Origin: a virus
IMG/VR virus record: IMGVR_UViG_3300009105_000036
Coordinates: 1 to 20,788 of that record
DNA: 20,788 nucleotides
Reading direction: 5' to 3' (one strand)
Part shown: positions 6,504 through 13,230 of the stretch, piece by piece
Numbering within the stretch: the first letter of the stretch is position 1
How the letters are laid out: each line of letters begins with the position of its first letter
Position numbers and translations under genes: made by a program
The notes under the pieces: generated by a model
What the model was told of the DNA's origin: nothing
Seen by the model: the letters and a program-made list of their open reading frames with translations, nothing else
Databases searched by the model: none

Positions 6504-7286
6504 ATGAGGGGCAAAAAATTTAAAATAATTCTACCGCTAGTGGCAATCCTTTCTTTGGTTGTCTTTGCTGTTGCTGCCGGCCAGAGCGTATTCGTACAGC
6601 CAAGTGTTTTTGTGCGAAACGGCAACACTACTCTGGGGATAATGTCTCAGGAGCCTTACGACGTTTTGGTTTGGGACTTGATTTCGTCCGGCAATCCCTG
6701 GTGGTATTGGTATGGCTACGATGCCGGCACGGCCTCGGTTAAATATGGCCGCGTGCGGGTCAATGCTGCCGGAAAGTTCGTAATCGAGGCTGAGGAAGAA
6801 ATAATTATAGCTTCCGACTTCGGCATAGCCGACGACCAACTCCTGACGTTCGGTGACGACACGGACGCAAGCATCGAATACGACGAAACCACCGACGACC
6901 TTTGGAAGTTCGGGGTGCCGGTTTCAAACGACACTTTTTATATCACCGACACTTGGGTGGCCGACGACGGCGCAAGCGATTGGGACGAAGGCGCTTATTT
7001 GGAGGCAGCCTCCGGGGCCGCCGGCAAGTACATGATGAGTTACACGCTCTCTGCCACGGAAGGCGGGGGCGCAGGGTCAAATTGGACTGTTGCGGTGTAC
7101 CACAACGATGGAGAGGCCAAAAAAAGCATCAGCAAAAGGAAGATGGCGAACAACGATTACGGCAACATGGGAGGTCAAGCCATTGTAACAATAGCCGCAG
7201 GGGACAGGGTATTTTTGACCGCAGAAAGCTCAGGGGTGAACACGCTTACAATCCAATACGGGAACCTTATAATCAAGCGGTTGTAA
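6504..7286 (+). CDS. Exported fibre-like protein with signal peptide and C1q/TNF-like C-terminal domain
   Basis: This 260-residue protein has an N-terminal signal: MRGKKFK, then ILPLVAILSLVVFAVAA, with probable cleavage near residues 25-27. Residues 28-105 are beta-rich. Residues 114-135 contain LTFGDDTDASIEYDETTDDL, a motif seen in phage fibre and tip proteins. From about 145 to the end a jelly-roll like the C1q/TNF head is suggested by GKYMMSYTLSATEG, NWTVAVYHNDGEAKKS, AIVTIAAGDRVFLTAESSGVNTLTIQYG and a short basic end. These domains trimerise in known proteins. It lies 9 bases after the other exported protein, so the two may work together, for example in adhesion. The combination of signal peptide and virion-type domains is the odd feature. 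Confidence 0.6.
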   Translation: MRGKKFKIILPLVAILSLVVFAVAAGQSVFVQPSVFVRNGNTTLGIMSQEPYDVLVWDLISSGNPWWYWYGYDAGTASVKYGRVRVNAAGKFVIEAEEEIIIASDFGIADDQLLTFGDDTDASIEYDETTDDLWKFGVPVSNDTFYITDTWVADDGASDWDEGAYLEAASGAAGKYMMSYTLSATEGGGAGSNWTVAVYHNDGEAKKSISKRKMANNDYGNMGGQAIVTIAAGDRVFLTAESSGVNTLTIQYGNLIIKRL

Positions 7287-7298
7287 TGGAGGATAACC

Positions 7299-8441
7299 AT
7301 GGCTCTTGACACCTACGCACTCATAACCGTCGAGGACTACAAGGCCTTTGCCGGCATAAGCAACAGCGAAATCGAGGCCGACGCGATAAGTCTTTATTGT
7401 TCGGCCGGCGACGCCACCGCAGCCACCGCGACCAAAAGCGGCGACACGTTGACGCTCGTTATCACCGGCGGGGCCAATGCCGGCAGCAACGCCTTGGATT
7501 TGACCGCCGCAGCCAACGACACCTTAGGCGAATTGGCAGCCGTTATTGAGGCCTTAGGGGGTTGGACAGCAAACCTCATAGGATGGGCTTCTGCGGACTC
7601 AACAGACCTAAAAAACGTAGGTTCAACGTCGGTCTTAGGCTCTGCCAACGAAATCACGCTGCGGTTTTACGACAACTACAAAATCGAGCGCCTTATCGAC
7701 CGAGCCTCCGACGTTATCGAGACCTTCCTGAACCGGAAAATAAAAAGTCGCGATTACACCCGCGAACGCTACGACGGGGGGCGGCGGAAGCTGTTTCTAA
7801 CGGCGTACCCCGTAACGGCCGTGCGCCTGGTCAGCGTTGGCCAACAGGATTGTATCCGCATTCAAAACACAGCCGGCGAGTTCAACGCCTCTGTGGCCAT
7901 TACCACGACAGGTGTAATACTCACGGTTGACGGCACGGCCGTCGCGGAAAAAACTTTCGCAAGCTACGCCACCATGACGCTCATGGCTGCCGAACTCAAC
8001 AGCGAGACCGGATGGGAAGCCACCGTGCCGGACAGCAACATGGACTCCTGGCCCTCGGACTTGCTCGTTGAAAACCCGAACATCTTTTGCCTCAACGAAT
8101 ACGGCTACCTGCCCGTGCCCGACGACCCCAAAGAGGACTACACCGTTGACCTCGATACGGGAATCGTTGAGTTCGGGTACCTTGGCGGCGGGTTTCAGGA
8201 TGTTTTCGTGTCCTATACGGGAGGCTACGCCACCGTACCGGACGACATCGTAATGGCCTGTTGTGCCATGGTCAAATATTATGACGACCTCAGCGACGTC
8301 GACCTGGCCACGGTCAGCGAAAAATTGGGCGATTACTCCTACAAGCGCGGCGAAAGCGACATGATGGCGGTCAACGTGGCTCTGTCGCCTGACGACATGA
8401 AAACGCTGCAACGCTATCGCCGGAGGCCGATAAATCCATGA
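7299..8441 (+). CDS. Head-tail connector (HK97 gp6-like) with two inserted beta domains
   Basis: The connector ring sits under the portal. The family core is present but split. Residues 5-32 (YALITVEDYKAFAGIS...) give helix 1. Residues 124-190 (KIERLIDRASDVIETFLNRKI, RERYDGG, LFLTAYPVTAVRLVSV) and 279-330 (DYTVDLDTGIVEFGYL, VFVSYTGGYATVPDDIVMAC) give the rest. Residues ~34-123 and ~193-262 are extra. Each contains LTLVITGG or ILTVDGT, then a helix (TLGELAAVIEALGGW or TLMAAELNSETGW) and a Ser/Asp-rich loop, so they look related. Usual family length is about 100-200 residues, against 380 here. The start follows GGAGG by 6 bases. The end overlaps the head-closure gene by ATGA. Confidence 0.82.
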   Translation: MALDTYALITVEDYKAFAGISNSEIEADAISLYCSAGDATAATATKSGDTLTLVITGGANAGSNALDLTAAANDTLGELAAVIEALGGWTANLIGWASADSTDLKNVGSTSVLGSANEITLRFYDNYKIERLIDRASDVIETFLNRKIKSRDYTRERYDGGRRKLFLTAYPVTAVRLVSVGQQDCIRIQNTAGEFNASVAITTTGVILTVDGTAVAEKTFASYATMTLMAAELNSETGWEATVPDSNMDSWPSDLLVENPNIFCLNEYGYLPVPDDPKEDYTVDLDTGIVEFGYLGGGFQDVFVSYTGGYATVPDDIVMACCAMVKYYDDLSDVDLATVSEKLGDYSYKRGESDMMAVNVALSPDDMKTLQRYRRRPINP

Positions 8442-8773
8442 GCCTAAAAACCATCATCCGAAAAGCCAACACGCGGTGTGACATTAAAAGCGTAACGGGC
8501 AGCAAAGGCGCCGGCGGCAAGCTGACCAAGACCTGGGCCATGCGGTACCACAACGTGCCGTGCCGGTTCAACGCCAAAATGACCGAGGCCGAAATGCTGT
8601 ACTACGAAAAGGCGGCAGTGTTTCCGGATTTTATTATGTACATCCAGTATCGCAGCGGCATTCTCACGACCGACAAGGTTCTTTTCGACAGCCGCACGTT
8701 CGACATAAAGAAAATCGACAACTGGGATGAAACAAACAAATATTTAAAAATAGCTTTACAGGAGGTTTTATGA
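8438..8773 (+). CDS. Head-closure (head-tail adaptor) protein
   Basis: This 111-residue protein begins in the stop of the connector gene (ATGA). It is small and beta-rich: CDIKSVTGSKGAGGKLTKTW, then VPCRFNAKMTEAEM, VFPDFIMYIQYRS, DKVLFDSRTFDIKKIDNWDETNKYLKIALQEV. The pattern 'low-complexity start, CRF/CR-like strand, then x-V-x-x-D-x-R-x-F-(D/E)-I-x-x-I-D' matches phage head-tail joining proteins of the SPP1 gp16 / HK97 adaptor type. They plug the connector after DNA packaging and receive the tail. Length and position are normal for the family. Confidence 0.72.
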   Translation: MSLKTIIRKANTRCDIKSVTGSKGAGGKLTKTWAMRYHNVPCRFNAKMTEAEMLYYEKAAVFPDFIMYIQYRSGILTTDKVLFDSRTFDIKKIDNWDETNKYLKIALQEVL

Positions 8774-9156
8774 GTAAAAAAAAGCTGAACCTTGCGCGCG
8801 CGACCCCAGAGGAAACGCTGCTTGGGTTTGTGGCGGCATGGCAGGGCCGCAAGTGGGAAGACATGGTGCAGTATGTCCAAAAATCCTGGGTTGAAATGAC
8901 CGAAAGCAGCGAATTTTCAGCGGCCGAAATGCTGAAAGCCGCCTTCCAATTCAAACCGGTTGATATGGAAGTGCTTGACTGTGCCATGCCGAACAACTCT
9001 GTTTACATAATCAAACTGCGGATTAAATACGCCATAGCCCGCAACGTTGTAAAAGAGGCGGTAAAAGACGTCCGGCTGATAAGCGAAATTGCGCCCATGG
9101 CGCCGGCCCCTAACGGCACCTGGGGTGTAGTGCCTAACACTCTAATGGTGACATGA
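8770..9156 (+). CDS. Hypothetical NTF2-like protein in the neck block
   Basis: This 128-residue protein overlaps the adaptor gene by ATGA and has its own GGAGG site (8761-8765). Features: TPEETLLGFVAAWQGRKWEDMVQYVQKSW (12-40), the helix-Trp-helix start of NTF2-like domains, then a helix at AAEMLKAAFQF (51-61), strands around VDMEVLDCAM and VYIIKLRIKYAI, and a closing strand with a NGTWGVVPNTLM end. I do not see a catalytic Asp/His pair, so a structural or binding role is more likely. Most HK97-type phages go directly from adaptor to gp10-like protein, so this gene is an addition. NTF2-like is a pattern judgement of moderate reliability. Confidence 0.45.
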   Translation: MSKKKLNLARATPEETLLGFVAAWQGRKWEDMVQYVQKSWVEMTESSEFSAAEMLKAAFQFKPVDMEVLDCAMPNNSVYIIKLRIKYAIARNVVKEAVKDVRLISEIAPMAPAPNGTWGVVPNTLMVT

Positions 9157-9653
9157 TGAAACCGAAAATGGTAATAACCGGCAAAGAAATCGTGGTGAAA
9201 AACCTCAGTCTCTTACCGGCTAAAGCCATCAACGCCGTGGCAAAAGCCACGCTCACGGCGGCCATCTTGACAACCAACGACGCGAAAATTCTTAGCCCCG
9301 TAGACAGGGGCCGGCTAAGGGCGTCCTTGTCTTTCAATTGGACTGACAGCGGAATACAGCACGGCAAAATCAAAGGCAAGGTCAAACCCAAGGCCGGCAG
9401 CAAGGGCAGCACGCCGCAGGACGGCGTTGGCCCGCCGCCGAAGGAACTAAAGGGCTTTCACGCTTCCGTTGGCACCAACGTCGAGTACGCCGAGGACGTG
9501 GAGAATAATATTTCTCCATTCCTGTGGCCCGCTTTTGCCATGAATAAAGAAAAATACAGAACCATGCTATCGGCCGCGCTGCGAACGGAACTCTCGACCA
9601 CGCGACTGACCGGCGGCTCGTTCTTCGGGCGCCCGAATGTGAGGAAATTATGA
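9153..9653 (+). CDS. HK97 gp10-like tail completion (neck) protein
   Basis: This 166-residue protein has starts at 9153 and 9156, both overlapping the previous stop. Core family features are: a long first helix (VKNLSLLPAKAINAVAKATLTAAILTT), the NDAKILSPVDRGRLRASLSF motif (43-62) corresponding to the conserved 'aP..tG.LR.S' segment, SVGTNVEYAEDVE (105-117), and a terminal SPFLWPAF followed by a helix. A Lys/Gly-rich loop (about 70-98) separates the halves. The usual Gly-Thr after the YAxxVE motif is replaced by NN. Proteins of this family join tail and head and are normally encoded just before the tail terminator, as here. Confidence 0.8.
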   Translation: MMKPKMVITGKEIVVKNLSLLPAKAINAVAKATLTAAILTTNDAKILSPVDRGRLRASLSFNWTDSGIQHGKIKGKVKPKAGSKGSTPQDGVGPPPKELKGFHASVGTNVEYAEDVENNISPFLWPAFAMNKEKYRTMLSAALRTELSTTRLTGGSFFGRPNVRKL

Positions 9654-10066
9654 GCATAGCAACCGACGTCCCTTTCGATGCAATCCAGAACGCCATTTAC
9701 ACGGCGCTGCAAGGCACAATTACCGGCGAAGTGTACGACGAAGTGGCCGACGATGCCGAATTTCCTTACACGGTCATTGGTGAGCCGATGGACTTGCCGT
9801 TTGAGGCCCGCGGGGTCAAAGGCCGTTCTGTGATATGGCCAATTATTGTACATAGCCGGCCTGGCGACACCGGCGGCAAGTGGCAGTTGTACGACATAAT
9901 GGAGGAAATCGTCACAACGCTGACGGCCTCCCAACTGAGCCTGACCGGATGGCGGGAAATATGGAAAACCTTTAACCAGGCCCGCGTAGAACGGCAGAAA
10001 AAAGAGACCGGCAACGTTGCCTACAAAGGAACGGTGACGATGCTCATTACGGTGGCAAAACTATGA
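9650..10066 (+). CDS. Tail terminator protein (DUF3168-like)
   Basis: This 138-residue protein overlaps its neighbour by ATGA on both sides. It matches the tail-terminator pattern: helix DAIQNAIYTALQG, the strand TGEVYDEVADDAEFPYTVIGEP (25-46), in which Y-D-x-x-x-x-x-x-x-FPY is the family hallmark, and WPIIVHSRPGDTGGKWQLYDIMEEIV. The end carries SLTGWREIWKTF and RQKKETGNVAYKGTVTMLITV. The hexameric terminator stops tube growth and presents the tail to the head. In most phages of this type the tube gene follows directly; here three enzyme genes intervene. Confidence 0.82.
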   Translation: MSIATDVPFDAIQNAIYTALQGTITGEVYDEVADDAEFPYTVIGEPMDLPFEARGVKGRSVIWPIIVHSRPGDTGGKWQLYDIMEEIVTTLTASQLSLTGWREIWKTFNQARVERQKKETGNVAYKGTVTMLITVAKL

Positions 10067-10626
10067 ACCAAAAAGAACGGCGGGAAGCCCACATGAAGGC
10101 GCACATCTCTGACGTGCATGATTATGGCACTTTGTTGTATATCGGCGCATCACCTGGCAAGCAGCAAATGGTCAAAGGATTCAACGACGCCGGCTATAAG
10201 ATTGACGTCCTTGAGGCCTGGAAAGAAAATGTCGACGGCCTGAGGTTTATCAACAACGGAACGGGTGTTTTTCGTAAAATCATACACGGCACGGCCGAGA
10301 AGTTTGTTGCCGGCCCTCCGTTTTGGTACGTTGACCCTGACCACCGGCCGTATGATGTGATAATGTGGTGGCATGGCCCGGAACACGTCGGCCGAACGGA
10401 TGCAGAAACAACCTTAATAGGCCTGGAACAGCAAGCTAAACACCTGCTTATCGCTGCCACGCCAAACGGTGTCTTTGAACAAGGGCCGGATTTAGGCAAC
10501 CCGTACAATCCGCACGTTTCGACATGGTATGCACAGGATTTTCACCGGCTAGGGTTTTTGTCGGCCGCAATCGACGGTATCGACAAAAAAGGCAGCCATC
10601 TTTTGGCCTGGCGGAGGGTGGCATGA
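10063..10626 (+). CDS. Class I SAM-dependent methyltransferase-like protein
   Basis: This 187-residue protein starts in the terminator stop (ATGA). It has a Rossmann-type layout: LLYIGASPGK (24-33) as motif I, YKIDVLEAW (45-53) as strand 2 with its acidic end, YDVIMWWHGPEHVGR (97-111) as motif IV region with the usual 'leH', and LLIAATPNGVFEQG...NPHVSTW (128-155), a form common in type-11 methyltransferases ('tPnG...N..H'). Motif I is degenerate compared with DxGxGxG, and there is no DPPY/NPPY, so a DNA base methyltransferase is unlikely. Likely targets are sugar, protein or small molecule. Tight coupling to the sulfotransferase and glycosyltransferase genes suggests a shared substrate. Confidence 0.62.
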   Translation: MNQKERREAHMKAHISDVHDYGTLLYIGASPGKQQMVKGFNDAGYKIDVLEAWKENVDGLRFINNGTGVFRKIIHGTAEKFVAGPPFWYVDPDHRPYDVIMWWHGPEHVGRTDAETTLIGLEQQAKHLLIAATPNGVFEQGPDLGNPYNPHVSTWYAQDFHRLGFLSAAIDGIDKKGSHLLAWRRVA

Positions 10627-11426
10627 AAATCTTTGTGGTTTCCACAGGAAGGTGCGGCACGGTGTTTATGTCGGAGGTGTTCAGCAAGCTCACGACCGTT
10701 CCGAGTTTTCACGAGCCGCGGCCGCATTGCGCGGGCGAAACCATGCGTTTTGTCAACGACACTGAAGGCAAACAATATCCCGTGGCCGTGCGACGTGAAC
10801 TTGCGGATAAAATAAAACAGGTCAAGGCCGATTCCGTTGACGGCCACTATTTCGAGAGCAGCCAAATGTTCGTCAAAGCGTATGCGCGGTTTGTATTCAA
10901 GGCGTTTGAGAATGTGGCCTTGATTTACCTCCACCGCAATCCGATTGAAGTTACCATGAGTTACTACAAAAAGAAGCTCGGTCAACCGAAGCAATACAAT
11001 TATTGGCACCTGCAAAGCCATTGGAGCCAAAACATTTTACGCATGGCAGAGCCGCAGGGCCTTTATGCCGACATATTTTGGGAATGCCTGGAAATAAAAG
11101 AGCGCTTTCTGGCGCTCAAGGCCATGGCCGCAAAAACGTTTGTAATGGATTTTAAGCGACTCAACGACGTCGGCGCTTGGAAGGCTCTGTTTAAGCACCT
11201 AAACGTCCCGCACAGGCCATTTAAGGCCCTGCCTGATGTAAACAAAAACGCCGTCGAGGGCGATACGCTCAAAACGCTGAACGGGCTGCTCTCAATTTGG
11301 GATGAACCTGGCGCCGATGCGCCGCCGGCCACGGCTCACTACGACCGATTGGCCACGTTCATAGACTTCGGCCAAAAGACAATAGCAAAAACACAGAGAG
11401 GGAACAATGCGCAAATACTTGGATGA
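10623..11426 (+). CDS. Sulfotransferase-like protein (PAPS-dependent fold)
   Basis: I chose ATG 10623 (GGAGG 5 bases upstream, ATGA overlap). An upstream start at 10524 would bury the first 33 residues in the methyltransferase gene. The 267-residue product begins MKIFVVSTGRCGTVFMSEVF, the 5'-phosphosulfate-binding loop of sulfotransferases (GRCGT/GRSGT). ALIYLHRNPIEVTMSYYKK (99-117) is the 3'-phosphate site with Arg105 and Ser113 in the expected spacing. SFHEP (28-32) resembles an HEP element seen in some sulfotransferase-like proteins. These enzymes move sulfate from PAPS to hydroxyls or amines of glycans, lipids or Tyr. The fold can also be used by non-sulfating P-loop enzymes. It overlaps the glycosyltransferase by 20 bases. 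Confidence 0.72.
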   Translation: MKIFVVSTGRCGTVFMSEVFSKLTTVPSFHEPRPHCAGETMRFVNDTEGKQYPVAVRRELADKIKQVKADSVDGHYFESSQMFVKAYARFVFKAFENVALIYLHRNPIEVTMSYYKKKLGQPKQYNYWHLQSHWSQNILRMAEPQGLYADIFWECLEIKERFLALKAMAAKTFVMDFKRLNDVGAWKALFKHLNVPHRPFKALPDVNKNAVEGDTLKTLNGLLSIWDEPGADAPPATAHYDRLATFIDFGQKTIAKTQRGNNAQILG

Positions 11427-12297
11427 TGTTGCCGTGGTGGTGACGACGTTTATTCGCCCGAAACAGTTGACGAAGTGCATTGTCAGTATTCGGAAGTTTT
11501 ACCCGTCAATAAAAATCCTTGTGGCCGACAACGGCCGGCCCGATGCGGCAATATCCGCTTTTCTGCGCTCTGAGAATTGCGAACACCTCTTGCTGCCGTT
11601 TGACAGCGGCCTGGCCATGACGCGCAACAGAGGTCTGGATAAACTGGCGACCTATCCCTACGTTGTTATGCTTGAGGACGACATGGAATTTACAGCCGAG
11701 TCGAAGCTAGAGAAATTCAAGGCTGCCATCGAACCGAACCCCCAAATCGGAGTCGTAGCCGGCGGGCTTGAAGTTGAGCCAGGCGTAAAAAACCTCTTTG
11801 CCAACAATATCGTAGTGGACAAGGAAAACAACCGTTATCTTGTGCGGGCCATCGACAAGCCCGAATGGCACACGTCCGGCGGGGTACGGTGGTTTTATGC
11901 CGAGTACGTTTACAACTGGCATATTATGCGCAACGCGCCCGATATACGTTGGGACGACGACCTCAAGCAATGTATCGAACATTTTGATTTTGCCGTCCAC
12001 ATGAAAACGGAAACGAAATGGAAAATCGCTGCCACGCCGGAAGTTGTCTGCCGGCATTTTGCCGTGACGGAAACCAAAGAGTACGTCACCCACCGGCGCA
12101 ATTACGCAACGTGGAAAAAGTTTTTCGCGAAACGGGGCATCCGGTTCATGCACGACTCGACAGAAAAAAGGATGCGTGATTTTAAGACGATTGAATGCTT
12201 GTCGGCGCCGGAATACCACTACCGAATGCTCATGGCAATGAAAGAAGCCCAAAGCGGGGTCGACATGAAAGACCAATCGCTTTATAGGGATATATAA
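11407..12297 (+). CDS. Family-2-type (GT-A) glycosyltransferase
   Basis: This 296-residue protein has a clear GT-A N-terminus: VAVVVTTFIRPKQLTKCIVSIRKFYP (8-33), ILVADNG (37-43), DSGLAMTRNRGLD (66-78), and VMLEDDMEF (87-95), in which EDDM holds the metal-binding Asp. Further on EHFDFAVHM (191-199) fits the base-bearing E-H-x-D-F element, and CRHFAV (215-220) may be metal-coordinating. The N-terminal pattern is reminiscent of beta-1,4 N-acetylgalactosaminyltransferases (GT12-like) as well as GT2. The donor sugar cannot be read from the sequence. No membrane helix or signal peptide is visible, so it works in the cytoplasm. It is the last of the three modification genes, ends 20 bases before the tube gene, and probably glycosylates a virion protein or a host glycan precursor. 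Confidence 0.8.
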   Translation: MRKYLDDVAVVVTTFIRPKQLTKCIVSIRKFYPSIKILVADNGRPDAAISAFLRSENCEHLLLPFDSGLAMTRNRGLDKLATYPYVVMLEDDMEFTAESKLEKFKAAIEPNPQIGVVAGGLEVEPGVKNLFANNIVVDKENNRYLVRAIDKPEWHTSGGVRWFYAEYVYNWHIMRNAPDIRWDDDLKQCIEHFDFAVHMKTETKWKIAATPEVVCRHFAVTETKEYVTHRRNYATWKKFFAKRGIRFMHDSTEKRMRDFKTIECLSAPEYHYRMLMAMKEAQSGVDMKDQSLYRDI

Positions 12298-12317
12298 TTT
12301 TTTTATAGGAGGCTACT

Positions 12318-12761
12318 ATGGCTGACCAAATACCAATTCCTGGGGAGTTTTGTACGCTCCTGGTGGAAACCGTTGCCGTGGCGGCAACAAGAACGTTCAC
12401 CATGAACGTTGACCGTGCGCATTATGGCACTTTTGTGGCACGGGACACGTCGAAATGGCGGACAAATTATGTGGCTGATATAGGCGCTACCTTTGATATT
12501 GACGGCCTGGTTGTTTGCGCCGACACATCACCCGCAGCCAAACAGTTTGACGACCTTTTCACCTACATGGGTGCCGGTACAATTCTAACAATCGTGTTCA
12601 CGCTCAGGTCAAACACTTCGGCAGAACAGACGTTTATTTACACGGCCGAGGCGTACTTGAATACGCTCAATGTGGTGGCACCGCAGTTCGGTGAGTCAAC
12701 CTACACGGCGAACCTTATCGTTTCCGGTGCGGTCACGCAAACCACAGGTACGGTAAGCTAA
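12318..12761 (+). CDS. Major tail tube protein
   Basis: This 147-residue beta-rich protein follows a strong AGGAGG site 5 bases upstream. It has the two-sheet layout of tube proteins: TRTFTMNVDRAHYGTF, DISKWRTNYVADIGATFDI-like strands with the Asp/Trp-rich loop, a central helix at PAAKQFDDLFTYMG (73-86), LTIVFTLRS, and AEAYLNTLNVVAPQFGESTYTANLIVSG (120-147 region), the final strand pair plus '-SGAVTQTT' tail. Size, and position directly before the G/G-T chaperones and tape measure, fit the tube role. Family assignment is by pattern and context. An AT-rich stretch with a T-run lies before the gene but no convincing promoter. Confidence 0.82.
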   Translation: MADQIPIPGEFCTLLVETVAVAATRTFTMNVDRAHYGTFVARDTSKWRTNYVADIGATFDIDGLVVCADTSPAAKQFDDLFTYMGAGTILTIVFTLRSNTSAEQTFIYTAEAYLNTLNVVAPQFGESTYTANLIVSGAVTQTTGTVS

Positions 12762-12774
12762 ATTAGGGAGGAAC

Positions 12775-13230
12775 ATGGATAAAAAAGAAGAAAAAACAGC
12801 TATGACAAATAATAAGGCGGGGGCGGATTCGCCCCCGTACCTCATTATAAAGCTCGAAGGAAAAGAGCGACGGTTTAGGTTCGATATGTTGGCAGTTTCC
12901 GACTTCCAGGGATTGACCGGCATACGCTTGTCAGAGTTCGACACGCTCGACGAAAGGATTGACGCGGACGCCGGCATTTTGGTGGCCCTGCTTTGGGCGG
13001 GCCTGCGGCAAGAGGACAACAAACTGACCTACGAAAAAGTGGGCCGAATGCTCGACATGACGAAGATTAACGAGTTGGAGGAAGAAATAACAACGTTTCT
13101 TGCCTCTCAACTTGGCCTCGACGATGAAGGAGAGGGAAAAAAAGCGACAAGGGCGAAGCCACGCAAAACGTTCCCCAAGAACCATGGACGTGGAAAGTCG
13201 CCCGTCAAACGGCCCGCCGCATCGGGCTAA
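12775..13230 (+). CDS. Tail assembly chaperone, short form (gpG-like)
   Basis: A start after GGGAGGAAC gives 151 residues. The core (24-115) is YLIIKLEGKERRFRF, ISDFQGLTG-type and DAGILVALLWAGLRQED segments, then a helix KINELEEEITTFLASQLGL, typical of the first of two overlapping chaperone frames in lambda-like phages. The last 35 residues are basic and low complexity, as expected of a tail read when the frameshift fails. The chaperone coats the tape measure protein before tube polymerisation. The frame crosses a GGGAAAA AAA slippery run at 13134. A perfect 8-bp hairpin lies just inside the gene (12818-12837). Confidence 0.82.
   Translation: MDKKEEKTAMTNNKAGADSPPYLIIKLEGKERRFRFDMLAVSDFQGLTGIRLSEFDTLDERIDADAGILVALLWAGLRQEDNKLTYEKVGRMLDMTKINELEEEITTFLASQLGLDDEGEGKKATRAKPRKTFPKNHGRGKSPVKRPAASG

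Noticed and set aside
10524-10622. Longer N-terminus for the sulfotransferase
   Set aside because: It would overlap the methyltransferase by over 100 bases and add a basic tail before the GRCGT strand. ATG 10623 has GGAGG and an ATGA junction.
10063-10626. DNA adenine or cytosine methyltransferase protecting GATC sites
   Set aside because: No DPPY/NPPY or Pro-Cys motif is present, and GATC seems absent, so there would be nothing to protect.
12291-12304. TATAAT followed by a T-run before the tube gene, as promoter or terminator
   Set aside because: No -35 box at proper distance (a TCGACA is ~27 bases upstream) and no GC-rich stem before the T-run, so neither reading is supported.
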